Of a stretch of DNA of 64,000 bases, positions 43,331 to 51,353 are shown piece by piece. The first letter of the stretch is position 1. Every line of letters begins with the position of its first letter. The DNA lies in assembly GCA_965204155.1 (NCBI GenBank), contig OZ241971.1, positions 3,782,001 through 3,846,000 of the forward strand. The letters are read 5' to 3'. Origin of the DNA: UBA6522 sp965204155. Lineage in GTDB: Bacteria; Pseudomonadota; Gammaproteobacteria; Steroidobacterales; Rariloculaceae. The notes below the pieces were generated by a model. It had not been told where the DNA came from and did no database searches. It saw nothing but the letters and a program-made list of their open reading frames with translations. The translations under genes were made by a program, and so were the position numbers.

Positions 43331-44824
43331 ATGTCGAACGTCGATCTCCGCCAGGCAGCGCGGCCGGATCCCGATCCGATCCTTGCCGCAATAGCCGACT
43401 ACACGGTGGGCGCGCTACCGGACGCGCCTACGGCCTATACAACCGCGCGCTACTGTCTCCTCGATGCGCTCGCCTGCGCGTTCATGGCGTTGCGCTCGCC
43501 CGAGTGCACCAAGCTCCTCGGCCCTCTGGTCCCAGGGGCCGAATTGCGCAATGGAGCGCGCGTGCCGGGTACCGCGTACAAACTCGATCCGGTCACCGCC
43601 GCCTTCAATATCGGAGCGATGGTCCGTTGGCTGGACTTCAACGACACTTGGCTTGCAGCCGAATGGGGACACCCGTCCGACAACCTGGGCGCGATCCTTG
43701 CGGTGGCCGACTACCGGGATCGCCGGGGCGGTCCGCCCGGGCGTTCACCCATGACCGTTCGCGACCTTCTCACCGCCATGATCAAGGCCTACGAGATCCA
43801 GGGCGTGCTGAGTCTGGAGAACAGCTTCAACCGGGTCGGTCTGGATCATGTGTTGCTGGTTCGAATCGCCTCCATCGCGGTGGCCACGCATCTTCTTGGC
43901 GGCAGCCGCGAACAGGTCATTGACAGCGTTGCCAACGCGTGGATAGACGGCGGCGCGTTGCGGACCTACCGGCACGCGCCGAATACCGGTCCCCGCAAGA
44001 GTTGGGCTGCCGGCGATGCCACGAGCCGCGCGGTTCGTCTCGCGCTGCTGACGCTGGCTGGCGAGATGGGCTATCCGTCGGCGCTCAGCGCCCCGAAATG
44101 GGGGTTTTCCGACGTGCTCTTCGATGGCCAACCGATCCGCCTGGCGCGCCCGTTGGGCACCTACGTAATGGAGAACATTCTCTTCAAGATTTCCTTTCCC
44201 GCCGAATTTCACGCGCAGACGGCGGTGGAAGCCGCCATGGCACTGCATCCCGAGATCGAGGACCGTCTTGACGACGTTGCCGAAGTCAGGATCGAAACGC
44301 AGGAACCCGCCGTCCGCATCATCGACAAGACCGGGCCCCTGCACAATCCGGCCGACCGCGACCACTGCCTTCAGTACATGGTCGCGGTGGCATTGATTTT
44401 CGGCAGGCTGACCGCGGACGACTACGAAGAGGTGGTCGCGAGCGACCCGCGAATCGATGCGCTGCGCACCAGAATGAAGGTGAGCGAGAATCCGCAGTTC
44501 ACCCTCGACTACTACGATCCCGAAAGACGCTACATTGGCAACGCCGTGCAGGTCAGGTTTCGGGACGGGAGCGTCACCGACAGGGTGGAAATTTCGTGCC
44601 CCGCCGGGCACCGCGAGCGACGCGGGGAAGCCCTGCCTGTGCTGATGCAGAAGTTCGAAACGGGCGTTCGCCCTTGGCTTGAAGGGGATGGCTGGGCGCT
44701 TCTCTCTGCGATCGCGGCGGATCAGAAGCGATTCGAAGAGACCACGGTGGATGAGTTGATGAATCTGCTGGTGCGTCAGCGCGCAACGGATTCGGCGTCC
44801 CCGGAGGCCAGCAACCCGGCGTAG
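43331..44824 (+). CDS. prpD: 2-methylcitrate dehydratase (MmgE/PrpD family)
   Basis: 497 residues, cytoplasmic. Extended blocks match enterobacterial PrpD: AFNIGAMVRWLDFNDTWLAA, EWGHPSDNLGAILA, ENSFNRVGLDHVLLV, TYRHAPNTG, KISFPAEFHAQTAVEAAM, NPADRDHCLQYMVA. The reaction is dehydration of 2-methylcitrate to 2-methyl-cis-aconitate in propionate breakdown. No prpB, prpC or acnD is adjacent, so it is outside the usual prp operon; it could act on another tricarboxylate. Its 3' end overlaps the convergent sulfatase by 49 bases. Confidence 0.92.
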   Translation: MSNVDLRQAARPDPDPILAAIADYTVGALPDAPTAYTTARYCLLDALACAFMALRSPECTKLLGPLVPGAELRNGARVPGTAYKLDPVTAAFNIGAMVRWLDFNDTWLAAEWGHPSDNLGAILAVADYRDRRGGPPGRSPMTVRDLLTAMIKAYEIQGVLSLENSFNRVGLDHVLLVRIASIAVATHLLGGSREQVIDSVANAWIDGGALRTYRHAPNTGPRKSWAAGDATSRAVRLALLTLAGEMGYPSALSAPKWGFSDVLFDGQPIRLARPLGTYVMENILFKISFPAEFHAQTAVEAAMALHPEIEDRLDDVAEVRIETQEPAVRIIDKTGPLHNPADRDHCLQYMVAVALIFGRLTADDYEEVVASDPRIDALRTRMKVSENPQFTLDYYDPERRYIGNAVQVRFRDGSVTDRVEISCPAGHRERRGEALPVLMQKFETGVRPWLEGDGWALLSAIAADQKRFEETTVDELMNLLVRQRATDSASPEASNPA

Positions 44825-46191
44825 ATGCGCTTCAGCTCGTCATAGTTCCAGCGATCCGGATCACTCAACCCGTCCAGCGCGAGCGGGTTGGTTTCGTGAG
44901 GGTCGCTGGCCAGGTGGTAGAACTCCTCCGCGTCCGAGTTCAGGTCGACGATCAATTTGTACGCTTCGTTGCGAATGAGGTCATGCGAGCTTGGGCCGAG
45001 TGCCTGCTCTGCGAATGCCCAACTGCGCGGTCCTGTTGCGTCGGCTTCAAGCAGCACGCCCTGCAGGCTGACTGAATCCAGCCGCGTTTCCGCAGGCACA
45101 AGCTCCGTGACGTCGCCCCCGGCAAGTTCAATAATGGTCGCGAAAAGGTCCACCGCGTGGCCGAGAACCCGTTTCTCCTGGCCGGCGCCAATCCCGGGCC
45201 CGCTGACGATCAGCGGCACGTTGACACCTCCCTCGTACGGGGTGCCCTTGACCTTGTTCCGGTCGCGTGGACTGGGTGGATCGTCCCACTCGACCGTGCC
45301 GTTGTCGCCGAGAAAGATCACGTAGGTGTCGTCCAGCACATCCTGCGGAATCCGGCCGAGCAATTGACCGACCAGCGTGTCCATGGCCTCCACCTGGGCC
45401 AGAAAGTAGGGCTGCGTGTTGTCTGTGCTGACCGCATCGGGATCCAGGTCTCCGGCAGCGCTGAACAACAACTCGACAGGCGGCAGGTGGACCGGTGTAT
45501 GGGGATTTGCAAATGACACCCACGCGAACCAAGGTTCGCCGTTGCGGGCGTTGATCCAGTCGGCGGCATCGTCAACGGCTCGTTGATCCGCATAGCCACG
45601 ACTCTCGCTCAATTCGCCGTTCACGATGTGATGCCAGGCAAAATGGCTGCCCGGCCCGCCGAAGAGATATCCGGAGAAGTGGTCGAATCCGGCCAGATTC
45701 GCGTGGCGGCTCAGGCCATTTGCGAATGTGCCCAGGTGCCATTTTCCGAACGCTCCGGTGCTGTAAGGCGTCGAGAGGTCCTTCAGGGCTTGCGGCAGCA
45801 TGTATTCGCCGGGACTCGGGCCGTCCTGCAACGGAGGTGTACTACCGCCCGGGCTCCGGGTCAGGCTTTGCAGGATCAGGTTCTGCCCTTCCGGTAACGG
45901 ACCCATGGGTGAAAAGTCGATTTCTTTTGGCGCCGATTGCGGCTTTTGGAGTGGCTCGCTGATCCCGAGACCGGCCCAGTCGGCGCCCAATGCCGTGCGC
46001 ACACCGGTTCGTAAGGCGTATCGGCCCGTCAGGATCGCGGCGCGCGTCGGGGAGCATGTGGGTTGCGCCCAGAAATCCCTGATGAGCAGGCCGTCCCGGG
46101 CAAGCGCGTCGATGTTGGGCGTGACGGCGGTGGGCTGCCCGAAGTCGTAGGCTGCCAGGGTTTCCGTGCCGAGGTCGTCGGCAACCAGCAC
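44776..46191 (-). CDS. Sulfatase with disrupted or unusual 5' end
   Basis: 471 residues from GTG 46191. Type I sulfatase: VLVADDLG metal ligands, formylglycine motif CSPTR (C46), GKWHLG, GDNGTVEW. The start is wrong biologically: the same frame continues upstream as GLLAALFVCAAAAGAAAQQ-PNV, a signal peptide, but has no ATG/GTG/TTG. A GTG at 46307 encodes a fitting n-region (VAKVLRRAETGRAPA) in another frame, so one missing base near 46262-46270, or a rare start codon, is needed. Closely related to the sulfatase at 56494. Convergent 49-base overlap with prpD. Confidence 0.85.
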   Translation of the reverse strand: MLVADDLGTETLAAYDFGQPTAVTPNIDALARDGLLIRDFWAQPTCSPTRAAILTGRYALRTGVRTALGADWAGLGISEPLQKPQSAPKEIDFSPMGPLPEGQNLILQSLTRSPGGSTPPLQDGPSPGEYMLPQALKDLSTPYSTGAFGKWHLGTFANGLSRHANLAGFDHFSGYLFGGPGSHFAWHHIVNGELSESRGYADQRAVDDAADWINARNGEPWFAWVSFANPHTPVHLPPVELLFSAAGDLDPDAVSTDNTQPYFLAQVEAMDTLVGQLLGRIPQDVLDDTYVIFLGDNGTVEWDDPPSPRDRNKVKGTPYEGGVNVPLIVSGPGIGAGQEKRVLGHAVDLFATIIELAGGDVTELVPAETRLDSVSLQGVLLEADATGPRSWAFAEQALGPSSHDLIRNEAYKLIVDLNSDAEEFYHLASDPHETNPLALDGLSDPDRWNYDELKRIYAGLLASGDAESVAR

Positions 46192-46415
46192 CAGGACATT
46201 GGGCTGCTGTGCGGCCGCGCCCGCCGCCGCCGCGCAAACAAAGAGCGCGGCCAGCAGCCCGCCGCGGGCGCCCGGCCGGTTTCGGCGCGGCGCAGGACTT
46301 TCGCCACGGGCCGCAGGAGCGCGGTGCCCGGCGGCGAATGGACTGCGATTGCCCGGGTCGGGTGGATGCAGGGTTGGTGTTCTCCGGTTTAGCGCTTGCC
46401 CGCGGGGGGTTGCGT

Positions 46416-47588
46416 CTAAGCGCTGCGATATAGCTTGGTCATGACAAACTCATTGTGCCTCAGGGCTTCCGCAGCCGTCAGGCGCCCGTTGGCCGTCTGG
46501 ATGACCATGTCCATCAGCGCCTGGCCCGCCTGGGGAATGGTCATCTCCCGGCGCACGACGCCGGATACGTCGACGTCGATGTGTTCGCCCATCGTGCGCA
46601 CGGTCCGCGGGTTTCCGGTGATCTTGACGACCGGCATGATCGCGTTGCCGCAGATGTTTCCCTGGCCCGTCGGGAAGCAATGCACCACGTAGCCTGCTGC
46701 GGCCTGAATCGTGTTGCACTCCGCCGCCGCCGAGGAAGTGTCCATGAAATACAGTCCCGGCCCGCTTGACGGCGCCTCGGCCGGTTCCAGCACGTCGATG
46801 TAGCTGACCTGCTTGCCGATCTTTTCCAGGTTGCCCAGCGCCTTTTCCTCGATGGTGGTCAGCCCGCCGGCGATATTGCCCTTGGTGGGCTGGCTGTCGG
46901 ACAGGTCGGAGGTCTTGTAGGGCTCGACCACCTCGTCCTGGTAGGCCTGCCACGTCCGAAGGAACTTCTGGCCTATTTCCGGCGTGGCGGCCCGCGCCGC
47001 ACAGATGTGCTCGGCGCCGGTGATTTCCGTGGTTTCGCCGAAGCAGCCGTAGATCCCCTCCGGGATCCAGGTGTCGTACAGGTTGCCCACCGCCGGGCAG
47101 GAAGCCAGTCCGGTGGTGGTATCGGATTCGCCGCACTTGGCCGCGACCCACAGCTCGGAGACGTCGCAGGGCTCGCGCTGCAGCCCGGACGTCATGTGCA
47201 CGAATTCCTTCGCCTGCCGGGACGCCGCGGCGATGATGTTGATGTCGCCGTGCCGCTCGATGGAGAATCTGGCGGTTGGCTTGCCGGTGGCGGCAATGCC
47301 GTCGGCGATTTCCTGTGTCCAATCCGGCTCGATGCCGATGACCACACAGGCGGCGACGTTCGGATTCGAACCGGTGCCGATCATGGTCCGGAAGTGGAGA
47401 TCAAGGTCCTCTCCGAACTGCAGGCGACCGTAGGCGTGTGGCAGGGCGATGGTGCCGTGGATGTTGCTGGCCACCGCCTCGCAGGCCGCGTTGGAAATAT
47501 CGTCCACCGGCAGGATCGCCACGTGGTTGCGTATGCCTACGCGGCCGTTTTCTCGCCGATAGCCAAAAAAGGTTCCGTTTGCCGTCAT
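46416..47588 (-). CDS. UxaA-family dehydratase/lyase large subunit (SuyB-like)
   Basis: 390 residues from ATG 47588. Begins FFGYRRENGRVGIRNHVAILPVDD, the catalytic-domain start of altronate/galactarate dehydratases and sulfolactate sulfo-lyase. Conserved cysteines for a metal site appear in AAKCGESDTTTGLASCPAVG, and GQGNICGNAIMPVVKITGNP lies near the end. The SAF domain that is fused in UxaA is here a separate upstream gene, as in SuyAB. Substrate is a sugar acid or sulfolactate; I cannot choose. First operon left of a shared regulatory palindrome. Confidence 0.87.
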   Translation of the reverse strand: MTANGTFFGYRRENGRVGIRNHVAILPVDDISNAACEAVASNIHGTIALPHAYGRLQFGEDLDLHFRTMIGTGSNPNVAACVVIGIEPDWTQEIADGIAATGKPTARFSIERHGDINIIAAASRQAKEFVHMTSGLQREPCDVSELWVAAKCGESDTTTGLASCPAVGNLYDTWIPEGIYGCFGETTEITGAEHICAARAATPEIGQKFLRTWQAYQDEVVEPYKTSDLSDSQPTKGNIAGGLTTIEEKALGNLEKIGKQVSYIDVLEPAEAPSSGPGLYFMDTSSAAAECNTIQAAAGYVVHCFPTGQGNICGNAIMPVVKITGNPRTVRTMGEHIDVDVSGVVRREMTIPQAGQALMDMVIQTANGRLTAAEALRHNEFVMTKLYRSA

Positions 47589-47596
47589 GTGCGCAC

Positions 47597-47884
47597 CTAC
47601 CATCGTTTGGTTTTGAGGTTGTGTGTGTGGACGTGTTCGCCCTTTTTGGTGTCCGCGACCACCAGGCCGACATCGACGCCGTACTTGATCGCGGTATCGC
47701 CCTCGGCCAGGTCGGTCAGCGCGATCTTGTGGCCGATGGGAACGTCGTGCCGGGTCGCGATCGTGAAATCGCTGTCATCTTCGGTCACCACGGCCAGCAA
47801 CTCCATGCCCGCCTGCACTCCTTCCACCACGATCACTCCGACGTTGTCGAGCCGATTGTGCACCAGCAGATGTGGAATACTCAC
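47597..47884 (-). CDS. SAF-domain small subunit of UxaA-family dehydratase (SuyA-like)
   Basis: 95 residues from GTG 47884 with GGAGG eight bases upstream. SAF fold: FLLVHN-type start, VGVIVVEGVQAGMELLAVV, TIATRHDVPIGHKIALTDLAEGD, YGVDVGLVVADTKKGEHVHTHNLKTKRW. The last motif, H-x-H-N, is the one at the SAF/UxaA substrate entrance. Eight bases from the large subunit start, so translation is coupled. Confidence 0.87.
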   Translation of the reverse strand: MSIPHLLVHNRLDNVGVIVVEGVQAGMELLAVVTEDDSDFTIATRHDVPIGHKIALTDLAEGDTAIKYGVDVGLVVADTKKGEHVHTHNLKTKRW

Positions 47885-47932
47885 GTGTTCATCCTCCTTG
47901 AAACTCGCCAAAATCGCGCGACTGCGGACGCG

Positions 47933-47958
47933 GGCGCAATAGTTTACGATATTGCGCC
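47933..47958. promoter_or_regulatory. Perfect 9-bp inverted repeat between divergent operons
   Basis: GGCGCAATA-gtttacga-TATTGCGCC: 9-base arms, 8-base spacer, inside the 101-base divergent intergenic region between the SuyA-like and Gfo/Idh/MocA genes. Size and placement fit an operator for a dimeric regulator controlling both operons. No regulator gene is adjacent. Confidence 0.6.
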
Positions 47959-47985
47959 TTTCAAGTACCCGTGAAGGGGCAGGAG

Positions 47986-49071
47986 ATGCGTGAAATGAGC
48001 GTAATGCCGGTGAAGGTGGGAATCGTCGGACTCGGCCGCTGGTCCCGGGTTCTCACCCGTGCGGCAGGCAAGTCGGGGCGCCTCGAAATTGTCGCCGGTT
48101 ACAGTCGCTCGGAGGAAAAACGGCGCGCCTACGAGCGGGACTTCGGCATACGGGCGGTGCCGGAACTGTCAGTGATGCTTCAGGACCCCGGCATCGCGGG
48201 CGTCATCCTCACCGTCCCCAACGAACAGCATCTGCCCGTGGCCGAACAGGTCGCCCGCGCGGGCAAGCAGGTCTATACGGAAAAACCCATCGCCAATACC
48301 CTGGAATCCGGCCTTGCGATCGAAGCGCTGCAGCAACGCTACGGCGTGCAGGTCATGGTGGGGCACAGCGCGCGGCTTCTGAAGGGCATTCGCCTGATCC
48401 GCGAAGCCATGGACGCGGGCGAGCTGGGCCGCGTGGTCTTCATGGAGGCAAATTTCTCCAACGAGCGCGCGCTTGAGATCACCCCGGACACCTGGCGCTG
48501 GTATCGTGACAAGGCGCCGGGCGGACCGCTTTCCCAGTTGGCCATCCACCAGTTCGATTCCCTGCACTACCTTGGAGGGGAGATCGAGGCTGTGTCGTCC
48601 GTCGCCTCCAAACTCTCCCCTGTGGGCGCCGAAGTCGACGACCAGTCCATGACCGTGTTGAAGTTCGCCGACGGCAAGCTCGGCTACGTGGGCTCGAGCT
48701 GGACCTCGCCCGGCATTTTCTCCGTTCGGGTGTTCGGGCAGAAGGGCCTGATGCACTATGAACTGGATTTCGGCACCTGGGACACGCCCGAGAAACTGCA
48801 CGAGACATCGCTGCTGTACATTCAGCGGGGCAAGGACGGCTATGCGCGCAGAGAGGTGATCGATCTGCCCCGGGGAGACATGTTTCAGGACGAACTGGAG
48901 ATGTTCGCCGATGTGTGCGCGACCGGCGAACCTGCCGAGTTGACGGCCCGCAGCGGCAACGTCGCGCTGGCCGTGGTGAACGCGGCGCTGGTTTCCGTGG
49001 AGCGGGGCGGCGGCCTGATCAGGCTCGATGATGTCATTGAGGCGTCCCGTGCCCGGCTCGCGGCGGCCTGA
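47986..49071 (+). CDS. Gfo/Idh/MocA-family NAD(P)-dependent oxidoreductase
   Basis: 361 residues from ATG 47986 with AAGGGG upstream. Rossmann start VKVGIVGLGRWSR; EKPIANTLESG is the conserved EKP motif; the C-terminal half is a beta-sheet dimer domain with HQFDSLHYLGG containing the catalytic H. It oxidises sugars or inositols at a hydroxyl using NAD(P). First gene of a five-gene catabolic run, divergent from the dehydratase. Confidence 0.91.
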   Translation: MREMSVMPVKVGIVGLGRWSRVLTRAAGKSGRLEIVAGYSRSEEKRRAYERDFGIRAVPELSVMLQDPGIAGVILTVPNEQHLPVAEQVARAGKQVYTEKPIANTLESGLAIEALQQRYGVQVMVGHSARLLKGIRLIREAMDAGELGRVVFMEANFSNERALEITPDTWRWYRDKAPGGPLSQLAIHQFDSLHYLGGEIEAVSSVASKLSPVGAEVDDQSMTVLKFADGKLGYVGSSWTSPGIFSVRVFGQKGLMHYELDFGTWDTPEKLHETSLLYIQRGKDGYARREVIDLPRGDMFQDELEMFADVCATGEPAELTARSGNVALAVVNAALVSVERGGGLIRLDDVIEASRARLAAA

Positions 49072-49126
49072 TGTGCGCCAGAACCATGACAGCGGACCGC
49101 CGGCCGCATCGTCGGGGGGCATTGAT

Positions 49127-49936
49127 GTGAGCGATCTGCCGACCCGGTATTTCATCGATCTCACGCAGCCGGAGATCGCCGCGCAACTGCGGCGCAATCC
49201 GCTGGTCATCTTTCCGGCCGGCAGCGTGGAGCAGCATGGCCCGCACCTGCCCACCGGCACCGACATCTACGCTGCCAATGTCGTTGCGCACGCGGTGGCG
49301 GAGAGGATGGACGGACTGGTGCTCCCCGGTGGGCCTTTGGGGGTTACCCCGATGCACGCACCTTTCGAGGGCACCATCACGCTGACGCCGGAAACGTACA
49401 TGCAGGTGGTCACTGAAACCTGCGTCTCCACGGCCCGCCACGGTGCGCGCCGCTGCCTGATTCTCAACTGGCATGAAGGCAACATCCCGTCGCTGTCCAT
49501 CGCCGCCGACGCGCTGCATCGGGAGCACGGCATGTCCGTGGTCACCGTCCAGGCCTGTTACGTCGCCGCGGAACTGTTCGGAGAGGAATTCGGCGGCCTG
49601 ACTCACGGCGGAGAGATCGAGGTCCTGGCGGTGCTGGCGTACCGCCCCGAGTTGGTTCACCTGGAGCGCATTGACTATTCCTCCAACGCGGAACGCGGCC
49701 AGGAGATGGATCGGCTGCGACGTACGCACAGCTATCAGCCGGTGTTGACCGACATTCGTTCCATTGCGCCTACCGGCTGGTACGGTTCGCCGGAGCATGC
49801 CACGGTCGAGAAGGCCCGGCGCATGCTGGACGGCGTCGCCGCCGCCATCGGTACCGAGGCGGCCGAAATCTTTGCGCGGCTCGATGCCGTTCAGGGCGGT
49901 ACGGCTGAAGTGCGGAGGTTGCAACAGGTCGGTTGA
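49127..49936 (+). CDS. Creatininase-family amidohydrolase
   Basis: 269 residues from GTG 49127; the frame is open to 49028 but that would overlap the previous gene. Metal motif GSVEQHGPHLPTGTD (E, H, D ligands), LNWHEGN and HGGEIE are all present. The family includes creatininase, peptide-processing MftE and 3-dehydro-scyllo-inosose hydrolase. Next to a Gfo/Idh/MocA dehydrogenase the ring-opening hydrolase role on a keto-inositol or keto-sugar is attractive (inference). Confidence 0.88.
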   Translation: MSDLPTRYFIDLTQPEIAAQLRRNPLVIFPAGSVEQHGPHLPTGTDIYAANVVAHAVAERMDGLVLPGGPLGVTPMHAPFEGTITLTPETYMQVVTETCVSTARHGARRCLILNWHEGNIPSLSIAADALHREHGMSVVTVQACYVAAELFGEEFGGLTHGGEIEVLAVLAYRPELVHLERIDYSSNAERGQEMDRLRRTHSYQPVLTDIRSIAPTGWYGSPEHATVEKARRMLDGVAAAIGTEAAEIFARLDAVQGGTAEVRRLQQVG

Positions 49937-49949
49937 CCTGAAACGTTCC

Positions 49950-50324
49950 ATGGCTCTGATTATTTCAGCCGAAGATGCCACGGAGCTGGGTCTGCCGGGA
50001 AGGATTTCCCGGGAAATCGTCTCCGGTGCCAGGGGTTCGCGCGCCGTGACGTTGCGGCGGGTGGAGATTCCCGTGGAAGGTGACGGCGGCCCGGGCCGGG
50101 GGCATCATTCGCATCCGGACTGCGAAGAGTGCATCCACGTCCTTTCCGGAACGGGGCTGTTCTGCACTGAGGAGGGGGAACGGCCGCTGCGTCCCGGCGA
50201 TACCGTGCTGGTGCCGCCGGGAGAGCGGCACCACACGCGCAATACGGGCCGGGAACCGCTCGAGTTGCTGTGTTTTTTCCCGGTCGCTGAACTGGGCGCC
50301 GGGGAACGCGGCGGCCGGCGTTGA
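49950..50324 (+). CDS. Small cupin protein
   Basis: 124 residues from ATG 49950. One cupin domain: GRGHHSHPDCEECIHVLSGTGLFCTEEG (motif 1, HxH...E) and PGDTVLVPPGERHHTRN (motif 2 with H). Likely an isomerase, dioxygenase-like or sensor cupin that serves the pathway. Overlaps the next gene by 4 bases (TTGA). Confidence 0.88.
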   Translation: MALIISAEDATELGLPGRISREIVSGARGSRAVTLRRVEIPVEGDGGPGRGHHSHPDCEECIHVLSGTGLFCTEEGERPLRPGDTVLVPPGERHHTRNTGREPLELLCFFPVAELGAGERGGRR

Positions 50325-51328
50325 CCGAAGTGGCGGAAAGTCAGGTGGCGAATCTCGACGTACTCTGCCTGCGGCCCGAAGCGGACTTTCTCCGCGTCGG
50401 CGTCACGCCCCCGGCGGAACTGGACATCGCCTTTGTGGCGCCTGACGATCCTTCGGTACCGTCGCGGCTCAGGCACGCCGGCGCAGTGGTGATTCCCGCC
50501 GTCGGTCCGCCGATCCCCGGAACGTGGTTTGCAGACAGCAAGGTGCAGTTGGCGCAGGTCACCGGCGCAGGGGTGGACCGCCTGGACGAGGCTGCGATGA
50601 AGGCGTACGGCATCCCGGTTGCCAACGTGCCGGGGGGCTCGAATTCAGCCCTGGCGGAGTATGCGCTGGCCTGTGCGTTGGTATTGCTGCGGCGCATTGG
50701 CTGGGCGGATCGGCAGATCCGGCGCGGCGAATACTCCGCTGCCCGGGCGCACATGCTGGCGGCCAATGTGACGGGGCTGGAAGGTCTGACCGTGGGTGTC
50801 GTCGGGCTCGGGAATGTAGGGATGGCCGTGGCGGCCGCCTTCAAGCGGATGGGCAGCAGAATCGTGTACACCGATCCGGGAGTCGCGGATACGGTGGCTG
50901 CAGCCGAACTGGGCGCGAAACCGCTGCCGATGTTTGAATTGCTCGCCGATGCCGATGTCGTCACGTTGCACGTGCCCCTGGTCGCGGCGACAAGAAACAT
51001 GATCGGCGCCGCTGAACTGGCGGTCATGAAGCGCACGGCGATACTGATCAATGCTGCCCGGGGCGGCGTCGTGGACGAGGTGGCATTGGCCGACGGCCTG
51101 TCGCGCGGCGAGATCGGCGGCGCCGCGGTGGACGTTTATGCCCAGGAGCCGCCGCAGGCGTCGCATCCGCTACTGTCGCTCCAGGGTGAGGCAGCGGAAA
51201 GGCTGCTCCTCACGCCCCACGTCGCCGGCGTTACACGCCAGGCTTCCGCGTATCTGTTCAGCAGTGCATGGGACAACGTGGTACGAGTCGTGGTGCGCGG
51301 TGAGCCGCCCATGCACCGGGTGTTTTAG
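50321..51328 (+). CDS. D-2-hydroxyacid dehydrogenase
   Basis: 335 residues. Start is TTG 50321 in a 4-base overlap, or GTG 50330. NAD fold LTVGVVGLGNVGMAVAAAF; catalytic INAARGGVVDEVAL and TPHVAGVT (His; Arg and Glu precede). Substrate-binding N-half has VTGAGVDRLDEAAM. Converts D-2-hydroxy acids and 2-keto acids; the last cytoplasmic step of the gene run. Confidence 0.9.
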   Translation: MTEVAESQVANLDVLCLRPEADFLRVGVTPPAELDIAFVAPDDPSVPSRLRHAGAVVIPAVGPPIPGTWFADSKVQLAQVTGAGVDRLDEAAMKAYGIPVANVPGGSNSALAEYALACALVLLRRIGWADRQIRRGEYSAARAHMLAANVTGLEGLTVGVVGLGNVGMAVAAAFKRMGSRIVYTDPGVADTVAAAELGAKPLPMFELLADADVVTLHVPLVAATRNMIGAAELAVMKRTAILINAARGGVVDEVALADGLSRGEIGGAAVDVYAQEPPQASHPLLSLQGEAAERLLLTPHVAGVTRQASAYLFSSAWDNVVRVVVRGEPPMHRVF

Positions 51329-51353
51329 GGTCGCGGATTGTGAGAGGAACAGG

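Noticed and set aside
43331..44824. A complete prp propionate operon
   Set aside because: No prpB, prpC, acnD or prpF nearby; only prpD is present.
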